Part shown: positions 1-5,286 of the stretch, piece after piece | How the letters are laid out: each line of letters begins with the position of its first letter | Position numbering within the stretch: position 1 is the stretch's first letter | Assembly: GCA_014846175.1 (NCBI GenBank) | Contig: RKAV01000044.1 | Coordinates: forward strand, 1 to 6,855 | Length of the DNA stretch: 6,855 nt | Reading direction: 5' to 3' | DNA from: a bacterium | Lineage (GTDB): Bacteria; Bacillota_I; Bacilli_A; RF39; UBA660 | Notes under the pieces: generated by a model | What the model saw: only the letters and a program-made list of their open reading frames with translations | What the model was told of the DNA's origin: nothing | Databases searched by the model: none | Position numbers and translations under genes: made by a program

Positions 1-648
1 TAAAAGTTTATCATCATCAGTAGTAGCTTTAATAGTTAGATAAAGACTATTTTTAGTGAAGTTTTTACATAATCTATCATAATTATTTACTTTAAAAGTA
101 ATATCTTTTAAATAATCTTCAATAGTAGAATTATTACTTTTTTTCTTATTTATTTCTTTTGAAATATTATTTTTATCTTTCTCATATAGAATACATTCTA
201 TTTCTTTATAGATAGTATTATCATCTCCACCACAATAATCTATATTTGATATATAAATAGATGATTGATTATTATTATAAGCGACTGTTCCTTTAATAGT
301 AAAAGCACTACAACTAGAGGATAAACTTTTAAAGTGAAAGTATTCTTTTTTAGTATTATAGAAAATTATAATAGATATAGTAATTAAAATAATTATAATA
401 GTAGTAATTAATAGATACTTTTTATTAATACTTTTCTTTTTATAATTCCCATCTAATAAATCATTTATATCTATATTAAAATCATGACATATTTCTTTTA
501 ATAAAGCTATATCAGGAAGAGCTTTACCATTTTCCCATTTACTAACAGCTTGATAGGTAATACCATATTTATTTGCTAGTTCTTGTTGGGTAAGATTATT
601 ATCTTGTCTAATCTTTTTAATAAGTTTTCCAATTTTTTCTTGATCCAT
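1..648 (-). CDS. XRE-family regulator with one membrane span and extracytoplasmic domain (3' end cut by window edge)
   Basis: 216 codons are visible and the frame is open to the left edge, so the C-terminus is missing. Residues 5-65 are a helix-turn-helix of the HTH_3/XRE type, with the typical NLTQQELANKYGIT and AVSKWENGKALPD stretches. A basic linker (KKKSINKK) leads to a hydrophobic segment at about 78-97, which is a single membrane span. The rest should lie outside the cell and carries Cys113, Cys139, Cys152 and Cys194, which could form disulfides. The start ATG (648-646) is preceded by AGGTGG, which encodes the last two residues (RW) of the upstream acetyltransferase. Only 1 base separates the two genes, so translation is probably coupled. 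By architecture it is a DNA-binding membrane protein that could pass an envelope signal to a promoter. Its target and ligand cannot be read from the sequence. Confidence 0.85.
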   Translation of the reverse strand, partial: MDQEKIGKLIKKIRQDNNLTQQELANKYGITYQAVSKWENGKALPDIALLKEICHDFNIDINDLLDGNYKKKSINKKYLLITTIIIILITISIIIFYNTKKEYFHFKSLSSSCSAFTIKGTVAYNNNQSSIYISNIDYCGGDDNTIYKEIECILYEKDKNNISKEINKKKSNNSTIEDYLKDITFKVNNYDRLCKNFTKNSLYLTIKATTDDDKLL

Positions 649-649
649 A

Positions 650-1066
650 TTACCACCTATAATTCTTTTTAAAGATAGTAGACTCTCTAATTACAAACCC
701 ATTTTTTAAATATAAATGATGAGCAGCTCTTCTTTCTAATCTAGATGTTAATTCATAATAAGATAGTTTATTATCTTTTGCAATAGTATCAGCTTTTTCT
801 AAAAGATAAGTACCAATTCTTCTATTTTGATATTCTTTTTTGACACAGACATAAGTTATATAACCAAACTTAATATTTCTAAAGTAATCATTAATTATAT
901 CTATATGCAAATGACCTACTATTTCTTTATCATTAACTGCTACAATACTAAATGAATTTGCATTATTTTTTAATTTATCTATATTAATATTTTTATAGTG
1001 TTCATTAAGTAATTCTTTTAAACTATTATTATCTTCTATTTTATAATCTCTAATTAATATTTCCAT
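650..1066 (-). CDS. GNAT-family N-acetyltransferase
   Basis: The protein has 138 residues, the usual size for a single-domain GNAT enzyme, which moves an acetyl group from acetyl-CoA to an amine. Motif A is clear: a beta strand ending VCVKKEYQ and then the acetyl-CoA pyrophosphate loop Q80-N-R-R-I-G-T. The later AHHLYLKNGF (about 115-124) is the typical motif B helix and turn. The substrate cannot be predicted. The start ATG at 1066 follows GAGGTG at a good distance. The gene is first in a two-gene operon with the membrane-bound XRE regulator, which begins 1 base after its stop codon. The GNAT protein may act in the pathway that regulator controls, which is inference from gene order. Confidence 0.88.
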   Translation of the reverse strand: MEILIRDYKIEDNNSLKELLNEHYKNINIDKLKNNANSFSIVAVNDKEIVGHLHIDIINDYFRNIKFGYITYVCVKKEYQNRRIGTYLLEKADTIAKDNKLSYYELTSRLERRAAHHLYLKNGFVIRESTIFKKNYRW

Positions 1067-1084
1067 TTTTAATTCACCTCTTAT

Positions 1085-1114
1085 ATAGTAACATAAGATA
1101 AATTATTTAGTAAA
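1085..1114 (-). promoter_or_regulatory. Promoter for the GNAT-XRE operon
   Basis: On the minus strand, -35 TTTACT (1114-1109), an 18-base spacer and -10 TACTAT (1090-1085) can be read. TGT directly upstream of the -10 makes an extended -10. The SD starts only a few bases further on, so the 5' leader would be very short. The site lies back to back with the YitT promoter. Confidence 0.55.
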
Positions 1115-1139
1115 TATTATATAAAAATTAAATATATTT

Positions 1140-1161
1140 TGCTATAATTACAATGAGGAGG
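1140..1161 (+). promoter_or_regulatory. Extended -10 promoter and SD for the YitT gene
   Basis: TGCTATAAT (1140-1148) is a perfect extended -10. No good -35 is visible: the 17-base position reads TATAAA. GAGGAGG (1155-1161) lies 8 bases before the ATG at 1170 and fixes that start. Only 6 bases separate the -10 from the SD, so transcription should begin at or next to the SD. Confidence 0.6.
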
Positions 1162-1169
1162 ATGAGTTA

Positions 1170-2060
1170 ATGAAAAAAACAAAAAATAAGTATTTACAAT
1201 TTATTATTTCTTTTATTATGTTAACAGTAGGTACAATAATAGCATCTTATGCTTTAGAGTCATTCTTAATACCTAATACTATCTTAGATGGTGGTGTTAC
1301 TGGTATATCAATAATTGTATCAAAATTAACTAATATACCACTAAGTATTCTAGTCTTATTAATTAATATACCATTTGTTTATGTTGGGTTTAGAAACTTA
1401 GGTAAAGGATTCTTAGTAAGAACTATTTATACGATGGGTTTATTCTCCTTATGTTTAAATCTATTTCATAATGTAGAACCATTAACAGAGCAAATATTAC
1501 TAGCCACTGTCTTTGGAGGAGTTTTACTAGGAGTAGGAGTTGGTCTTATTATTCACTTTGGTGGATGTGTTGATGGAACAGAGTCGGTAGCTATTGTAAT
1601 TAGTAAGAAAACATCTTTATCAGTAGGACAGGTAGTACTATGTTTTAACCTTATTATTTATACAGTAGCAGGATTTATTTTTGGACTTGATAGAGCATTA
1701 TACTCACTACTTACTTACTTTATAACTTTTAAAGTAATAGACTTTGTATCAGAAGGATTAGAACAAGCGAAAGCTGCTTTAATTGTTACTAGTAATGGAA
1801 CAGAACTTGCTGAAGAAATATATAAAAGACTAGGTAGAACAGTAACATTTATTAAAGGACAAGGTTTAATTAGTGGTGATAAGGAAGTATTATATTGTGT
1901 CTTAACTAGAATTGAAATATTTGAACTTAAGAAAATAGTAGAAGAGATGGATGATAGAGCTTTTATTACAATCTTAGAAGTATCAGAAGTAATAGGGGAA
2001 CATATTAAATCTACTAAGAAAATTAAAAAAGTTCATCAAAATATAAAGAACCTTAATTAG
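1170..2060 (+). CDS. YitT/YqfU-family membrane protein (DUF161 and DUF2179)
   Basis: The 296 residues match the usual length and layout of the YitT family, which is common in Bacillota and has no firmly established transport or signalling role. The N-terminal part (about 8-195) holds five or six hydrophobic spans. It includes the family hallmarks G41-G-V-T-G-I and a second glycine-rich loop (HFGGCVDGTES, about 129-139), the counterpart of the usual GGSTGGTD loop. The soluble C-terminal part (about 203-280) matches DUF2179, with the typical GRTVTFIKGQGLISGDKEVLYC-type segment at 222-243. It is transcribed alone: a divergent operon lies upstream and an intrinsic terminator overlaps its stop codon. 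The family assignment is secure; the function is not. Confidence 0.93.
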   Translation: MKKTKNKYLQFIISFIMLTVGTIIASYALESFLIPNTILDGGVTGISIIVSKLTNIPLSILVLLINIPFVYVGFRNLGKGFLVRTIYTMGLFSLCLNLFHNVEPLTEQILLATVFGGVLLGVGVGLIIHFGGCVDGTESVAIVISKKTSLSVGQVVLCFNLIIYTVAGFIFGLDRALYSLLTYFITFKVIDFVSEGLEQAKAALIVTSNGTELAEEIYKRLGRTVTFIKGQGLISGDKEVLYCVLTRIEIFELKKIVEEMDDRAFITILEVSEVIGEHIKSTKKIKKVHQNIKNLN

Positions 2061-2076
2061 TTTTAGTTAAGGTTTT
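2047..2076 (+). terminator. Intrinsic terminator of the YitT gene
   Basis: Arms 2047-2056 and 2067-2076 form a 10-bp stem (AACCTTAA against TTAAGGTT, plus a G-U and an A-U pair), followed by a T-rich tail. The 5' arm encodes the last residues and the TAG stop (2058-2060) lies in the loop. Confidence 0.7.
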
Positions 2077-2369
2077 CTTTGTAGTTTATAATTAATTATA
2101 TCAGGATAATTAGTGATATATGTTATATCTTTATAATAATCTAAAACACTATCTAGTTCTTTAACAGGATTAATAGTTCATTTTTATTAATTCAACAATT
2201 ATTTTAAGAGAAGAAAAACTTTTATGAGCTAGAATAGAAAAGTCATCATCATCACTAAAGAAATCGGTAAAATCTTTTATAAAACCAGTTTGCATATCAT
2301 GTTAATAGATGATGTAACGATAGTTGTAGTACTAGTGAATAATAGTAATCTTTTAATAATTCTTTTCAT
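2067..2369 (-). pseudogene. Decayed minus-strand gene, about 100 codons, two frameshifts
   Basis: The gap between the YitT gene and the rhuM remnant is not empty. On the minus strand three successive open stretches abut one another in different frames. The first, 2369-2277, starts at ATG and has a signal-peptide-like beginning (MKRIIKRLLLF, then a TSTTTIVTSSI segment). The second, 2295-2170, reads MQTGFIKDFTDFFSDDDDF and ends in a stop. The third, 2171-2067, reads NPVKELDSVLDYYKD onward to a stop in the YitT terminator. Two single-step frame changes (near 2295-2300 and 2172-2180) would join them into one protein. A good promoter lies upstream, but no convincing SD precedes 2369. I do not recognise the protein. 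It could also be chance reading in AT-rich DNA. Confidence 0.4.
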
Positions 2370-2393
2370 ATACTGACTTCTAATTTATTTATT

Positions 2394-2422
2394 ATTCTAT
2401 ACTAATAATAAAAATGTGTTAA
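2394..2422 (-). promoter_or_regulatory. Minus-strand promoter facing the decayed gene
   Basis: -35 TTAACA (2422-2417), a 17-base spacer and -10 TAGAAT (2399-2394) each match the housekeeping consensus at five of six positions. Transcription would begin near 2387, about 18 bases before the ATG at 2369, in keeping with the short leaders elsewhere in the window. It supports the view that a gene once stood here. Confidence 0.45.
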
Positions 2423-2450
2423 TTATGGAATCACATAAAAGATGAATTGT

Positions 2451-2491
2451 AAAAGTAAAAGAACAGCAACTTATAGTGATATTTTACTTTT
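2451..2491. repeat. AT-only inverted repeat
   Basis: AAAAGTAAAA (2451-2460) and TTTTACTTTT (2482-2491) are perfect 10-base inverted arms around a 21-base spacer. The stem has only two G-C pairs and no gene end is close by, so a terminator role is doubtful. Confidence 0.35.
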
Positions 2492-2528
2492 CTACTTATT
2501 ATTTCAAAACAAAAGTACAAAGCTTTAG

Positions 2529-2579
2529 AAAAAGATAACTTTTTTGTGTATAATTATATTAAGAAGAACTTGAAAGGAG
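2529..2579 (+). promoter_or_regulatory. Promoter region, inverted repeat and SD of the rhuM remnant
   Basis: TATAAT (2549-2554) is a perfect -10; the best -35 is weak (TTTAGA, 2524-2529, 19-base spacer). A small inverted repeat, AAAAAG (2529-2534) and CTTTTT (2539-2544), lies between them and could be an operator. GGAG (2576-2579) is 1 base from the ATG at 2581 but 7 bases from the ATG at 2587, so 2587 is the better start. Confidence 0.5.
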
Positions 2580-2586
2580 AATGACT

Positions 2587-3138
2587 ATGAAAAATAGCAT
2601 GATTATATATGTATCTAAAGATGGCAATGTAAAAGTTGATGTTAATATCCAAAATGAAGATATTTGGATGAGTCAAGATGTAATTGCTAATCTTTATGAT
2701 ACTACTAAACAAAACATTAGCTATCATTTGAGTAATATATTTAAAGAAGAAGAACTTGATAAAAATTCAGTTGTAAAAGATTTCTTGACAACTGCGAGTG
2801 ATGGTAAGAATTATAATGTTTTGCATTATAATTTAGATGCCATTATTGCTGTTGGATATAGAATTAATTCTAAAAAAGCTACTGAATTTAGGATATGGGC
2901 TACCAAAGTTTTAAAAGAATATATGACCAAAGGTTTTGCTTTAAATGATGAAAGGTTAAAGAATAATGGAGAAAGTCCTTACTTTGAAGAATTACTTGCA
3001 AGAATCCGTGATATTAGATCTTCAGAAAAAATATTTTGGAGAAAAGTGTTAGATATTTATGCTACAAGTATTGATTACAATCCTAAAGATAGTTTGTCCA
3101 TAGATTTCTTTAAAACTGTGCAGAATAAAATGCATTAG
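2587..3138 (+). pseudogene. RhuM family (virulence RhuM-like) protein, N-terminal fragment
   Basis: The 183 residues match the front half of RhuM-family proteins (Virulence_RhuM). These are found on islands and mobile elements of many bacteria, and their biochemical role is unclear. Recognisable landmarks in order are WMSQDVIANLYDTTKQNIS, then NSVVKDFLTTASDGK, HYNLDAIIAVGYRINS, FRIWATKVLKEYMTKGFALN, and finally DFFKTVQNKMH. The family normally continues HY/HW-A and reaches about 330-345 residues. Here a TAG stop follows straight after QNKMH. The missing C-terminal end is found just downstream in another frame (3132-3359), so this is one gene broken by an internal deletion. The conserved N-terminal segment is undamaged and could still make a truncated protein. 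Confidence 0.85.
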
Positions 3139-3359
3139 ATAGACATCCAATGGCTATGCAGGATTTGGTAAATGAATTAGATTCATTCCTAAAAATGACT
3201 AGAAAAGATATATTAAAAGGAGCAGGCACTATTTCACATGAGAAAGCATTAAAAAAAGCACACGAAGAATATGATAAGTATATGAAAAAACATTTAACAC
3301 AAGCTGAACAAGATTATTTAGAAATATTAAATAAAGAAGTAGAAGAAATTTATAAGTAA
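3132..3359 (+). pseudogene. RhuM family protein, C-terminal fragment
   Basis: Read in the frame beginning ALDRHPMAMQDL at 3132, this stretch matches the end of RhuM proteins, whose usual form is PMTMKDW, then a LDxFLxFNExxIL helix, then GKVSHExA. Here it reads MAMQDLVNELDSFLKMTRKD and then GAGTISHEKALKKAHEEYDKY. The first in-frame ATG is 3150, but no SD precedes it, so separate translation is unlikely. Compared with the family, about 70-80 codons are missing between this part and the N-terminal fragment, and the join is also out of frame. The tail after about residue 50 is a charged, coiled-coil-like helix. Confidence 0.75.
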
Positions 3360-3363
3360 AGGT

Positions 3364-3590
3364 ATGGTATATTATGAATATCAGTTATTCTTAGAATATG
3401 AAAATAAACTAAAATGTCTTAATAAAATAAAAATTATTGAAAAAGATGATAGTGATAAAATTGGGATAGAAGATATAGTCTTAGTTGAATTAACATTTAG
3501 TGATAATGAAATAGAAAGGAAAAAAAGATAAATGAAGAGTTTACTTATTATATATTAAAAGAAAAGGTAGAAGGAAAAATACAAATATAA
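3364..3590 (+). pseudogene. Short ORF frameshifted at an A7 run, unknown function
   Basis: An ATG at 3364, 4 bases after the RhuM C-terminal stop, opens 55 codons (beginning MVYYEYQLFLEYENKLKC) that stop at 3531. The stop comes just after a run of seven A (3521-3526 plus the preceding base). One extra A would carry the reading into a second open stretch (INEEFTYYILKEKVEGK) ending at 3590, giving about 75 residues. The strand-like pattern of the C-terminal half (IGIEDIVLVELTF, then EEFTYYIL, then EGKIQI) loosely recalls the C-terminal domain of GreA/GreB-type factors, but I cannot claim that family. No well-spaced SD precedes the ATG. It may be debris belonging to the same accessory segment as rhuM. 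Confidence 0.35.
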
Positions 3591-3597
3591 AAAAATA

Positions 3598-3642
3598 ATG
3601 ACTTATCTTTTTCTGCGTGATAAAATTAATATAAATGGAGGG
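3598..3642 (+). promoter_or_regulatory. Promoter and SD for the thioredoxin-fold operon
   Basis: -35 ATGACT (3598-3603), a 17-base spacer and -10 TAAAAT (3621-3626) with TGA just upstream (extended -10) can be read. GGAGGG (3637-3642) lies 7 bases before the GTG at 3650 and supports that non-ATG start. The block CTTATCTTTTTCTGCGTG (3602-3619) recurs almost unchanged before the surface-protein gene at 6256. Confidence 0.6.
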
Positions 3643-3649
3643 ATAAGAA

Positions 3650-4363
3650 GTGAAAGATAACAAATTATTCATGATAATAGTAACTATACTAGCAGCAGTA
3701 GTATTAGTTCTTAATATACAAAAAGCAATTACTAATAATACTGATAATATAAAATTCAAGGAAGAATATGAAAAGTTAAATGGTAAAAAGAATGATCAAG
3801 GTAAGAAATACCGTGAGGTAACTATTGATAGTAAAAATAAAATAGTTTATAAAACTACCGAAGAAGTGTTATACTTAATTGATAAAAAGAAATCATTTGT
3901 TTTATACTCTGGGTTTGATACATGTCCATGGTGTCGTAGTGTAGTACCAACTCTTGCATCTATTTCTAAAGAATTAAATCAAAAAGTATACTATATAGAT
4001 GTAAAAGATATTAGAGATACTTATGAACTAGATGATGATAATAAACCAAAACTAGTTAAAAAAGGTAGTAAAGACTATAGCAAGCTACTTGAAAAATTAG
4101 AACCAGTTCTAGAAGATTATACTTTAACTGATAGTGATAATAACAAGATAGAAGTAGGAGAGAAAAGAATCTATGCTCCAAATATTATCAGTGTTATAAA
4201 TGGTGAAGCTAAAGAATTAACAACAGGTATTAGTGATAAACAAACTGAAGGCTATATGAAACTTACTAAAGAAATGGAAAAAGAAACTTATAATAAAATT
4301 AAAAAAGTTTTAAAACAAGTAAAAGATAAGAATAGTACTTGTGATTTAGATAAATGGTGTTAA
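3650..4363 (+). CDS. Membrane-anchored thioredoxin-fold protein (CPWC)
   Basis: The protein has 237 residues with a GTG start. Residues 6-23 form one hydrophobic segment (FMIIVTILAAVVLVL), an uncleaved anchor or signal sequence, so the domain should lie on the outer face. The thioredoxin fold runs from about 62: a strand (KSFVLYSGFD), the redox site Cys92-Pro-Trp-Cys95, the usual helix after it, a strand (QKVYYIDVKD), and the cis-proline loop YAPNII (Pro177). A charged insertion lies between about 125 and 165. The C-terminus ends with Cys231 and Cys237 (CDLDKWC), a possible second disulfide. It probably makes, reduces or shuffles disulfides in exported proteins; the direction cannot be told. 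Some bacteriocin-accessory thioredoxins share this plan. A small GNAT gene begins 3 bases after its stop, so the two are coupled. Confidence 0.85.
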   Translation: MKDNKLFMIIVTILAAVVLVLNIQKAITNNTDNIKFKEEYEKLNGKKNDQGKKYREVTIDSKNKIVYKTTEEVLYLIDKKKSFVLYSGFDTCPWCRSVVPTLASISKELNQKVYYIDVKDIRDTYELDDDNKPKLVKKGSKDYSKLLEKLEPVLEDYTLTDSDNNKIEVGEKRIYAPNIISVINGEAKELTTGISDKQTEGYMKLTKEMEKETYNKIKKVLKQVKDKNSTCDLDKWC

Positions 4364-4366
4364 TAA

Positions 4367-4633
4367 GTGATTAGGGTAAATAATAATAGAATAGATTATA
4401 TTATAGAAGAAAGAGTAGTTGGTAATGTATTCTTTATAAAAGAAAATAATATAATTAAAATAACTAGTGCTTTAGTAGAACCTAAAGAAAGAGGAAAAGG
4501 TATAGCTAGTAAGATGTTAGAAGAAGTATTTGCATATTTTAAAAGAAATAGTTATAAAGTAATAATAGAATGTTCTTACGTTAATAAATGGATAATGGAT
4601 AAAAAAGACTATCAAGAGATGATTATGAAATAA
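4367..4633 (+). CDS. Small GNAT-type acetyltransferase (YjdJ-like, Acetyltransf_CG)
   Basis: The 88 residues match the very short GNAT-like family represented by YjdJ, which keeps only the acetyl-CoA binding core. It shows a first hairpin (IDYIIEERVVGNVFFIKENN), the strand ITSALVEP, the loop E41-R-G-K-G-I-A (acetyl-CoA phosphate binding) and a helix (KMLEEVFAYFKRN). The family-typical strand with a conserved cysteine (VIIECSYVNKWI, Cys69) follows, then DYQ near the end. The substrate is unknown. The start is GTG at 4367; GGTG (4356-4359), inside the last codons of the thioredoxin-fold gene, is 7 bases upstream and serves as SD. Only 3 bases separate the genes, so they form one operon. No terminator is visible after it. 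Confidence 0.82.
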   Translation: MIRVNNNRIDYIIEERVVGNVFFIKENNIIKITSALVEPKERGKGIASKMLEEVFAYFKRNSYKVIIECSYVNKWIMDKKDYQEMIMK

Positions 4634-4696
4634 GTTTTCACTTTTATCCCATAATTTATACATATTTATATAGTATAGTGTAGTTATGGAAAGGAA

Positions 4697-4951
4697 GTGA
4701 GGCCTATAGTTGATATAAAAGTAGTTGGAACAGATTGTAGTAATGGAATGAAATTGTTAAAGAATTTATCTAAAGTCGAAAGAGAGATTGATTTAAAACT
4801 AAGTATCGAAAAGATAGAAAAGAATCTTAAAGATAGATATAAAATAGATGTTATACCAGCACTTATTATTGATGGGAATATAGTTTCTAAAGGTGCAGTT
4901 TTAACAGATAGAGAAATTAAAAGATATATCAAAGAACTTTGTATGGAGTAG
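4697..4951 (+). CDS. Thioredoxin-like small protein (Thioredoxin_3 type) lacking the second active-site Cys
   Basis: The 84 residues have the layout of the redox-active-disulfide / Thioredoxin_3 family: strand VDIKVVGTDC, a helix, a strand (LKLSIEKIE), the cis-proline strand VIPALIIDGNIV (Pro54), GAVLTDREIKRYI and an end helix. The family motif is usually GxGCPNCKKL; here it is G-T-D-C14-S-N-G17-M-K-L, so the first Cys is kept and the second is Gly. It cannot do ordinary dithiol exchange. Monothiol chemistry, binding of a ligand through Cys14, or loss of function are possible. The start is uncertain: GTG at 4697 is the only standard in-frame start after the upstream stop at 4676-4678, yet the SD-like AAGGA (4691-4695) sits only 1 base before it. 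A weak -10 (TATAGT, 4674-4679) suggests its own promoter. Confidence 0.78.
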   Translation: MRPIVDIKVVGTDCSNGMKLLKNLSKVEREIDLKLSIEKIEKNLKDRYKIDVIPALIIDGNIVSKGAVLTDREIKRYIKELCME

Positions 4952-4972
4952 TTAAGAGCTACTCTTTCTTTG
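4945..4972 (+). terminator. Intrinsic terminator of the thioredoxin-like gene
   Basis: GGAGTAG (4945-4951) pairs with CTACTCT (4959-4965), and a further U-G pair closes a short loop. A T-rich tail (TTTCTTTG) follows. The TAG stop codon (4949-4951) lies in the 5' arm. Confidence 0.75.
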
Positions 4973-4991
4973 TCTAAAAGTGTCACATTAC

Positions 4992-5032
4992 TTGTAATTT
5001 ATATTTATTCATATTATTATATTATTAAGGAG
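4992..5032 (+). promoter_or_regulatory. Promoter and SD of rpoZ
   Basis: -35 TTGTAA (4992-4997), a 17-base spacer and -10 TATTAT (5015-5020) form the best two-box promoter in the middle of the window. AAGGAG (5027-5032) is 11 bases before the ATG at 5044. A 12-base palindrome, ATTAC-TT-GTAAT (4987-4998), overlaps the -35 and could be an operator or chance. Confidence 0.6.
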
Positions 5033-5043
5033 TGTGATACTAT

Positions 5044-5247
5044 ATGATTTATCCTTCTATCGATAAGCTTTTAAATATTGTAAGTTCTAAATATGAACTT
5101 GTTCATGTTGCAGCAAGACGTAGTAAAGAAATGTCAAGGAAAGAAAACTATCAGTTACGCGAAAATGAATATAAGTGTAGCAAAAATATTGGTAGAGCTT
5201 TAGAAGAAGTTCTAGATGGAGAATTAAAAGTAGTGGAAAGTGATTAA
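5044..5247 (+). CDS. rpoZ: RNA polymerase omega subunit
   Basis: The 67 residues match bacterial omega, a small subunit that binds the beta-prime chain and helps assemble and stabilise RNA polymerase. It shows the expected order: an N-terminal MIYPSIDKLL, then a segment of the KYELVHVAARRSKEMS kind (the conserved helix with A-A-R/K-R), a variable loop, and a KNIGRALEEVLDGEL-type C-terminal helix. The length is normal for low-GC Bacillota. In many Bacillota rpoZ follows gmk; here it stands alone between its own promoter and terminator, with a thioredoxin-like gene before it and recX after it. Confidence 0.93.
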   Translation: MIYPSIDKLLNIVSSKYELVHVAARRSKEMSRKENYQLRENEYKCSKNIGRALEEVLDGELKVVESD

Positions 5248-5263
5248 AATAGCTTTCCTTTTT
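5235..5263 (+). terminator. Intrinsic terminator of rpoZ
   Basis: GGAAAG (5235-5240) pairs with CTTTCC (5253-5258), extended by one U-G pair and followed by TTTTT (5259-5263). The TAA stop (5245-5247) lies in the loop. The recX -10 starts 3 bases after the T run. Confidence 0.8.
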
Positions 5264-5265
5264 AG

Positions 5266-5282
5266 TATAATAATATGAGGTG
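5266..5282 (+). promoter_or_regulatory. -10 element and SD of recX
   Basis: TATAAT (5266-5271) is a perfect -10 just past the rpoZ terminator; the -35 position would fall inside the terminator loop and is weak (TTAAAA at 16 bases). GAGGTG (5277-5282) is only 1 base from ATG 5284 but 4 bases from ATG 5287, so 5287 is preferred. Just 5 bases separate the -10 from the SD. Confidence 0.5.
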
Positions 5283-5286
5283 AATG

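Noticed and set aside
3541..3759. 72-codon hydrophobic open frame on the minus strand
   Set aside because: Antisense to the promoter and membrane segment of the CPWC gene; no SD, composition explained by the opposite strand.
4684..4986. 100-codon open frame on the minus strand
   Set aside because: Antisense shadow of the thioredoxin-like gene and its terminator; no SD and no recognisable domain.
4980..5040. GTGTCACA and TGTGATAC as a leader hairpin before rpoZ
   Set aside because: Arms are short, 45 bases apart and imperfect, and the first arm lies upstream of the promoter, so it would not be in the rpoZ transcript.
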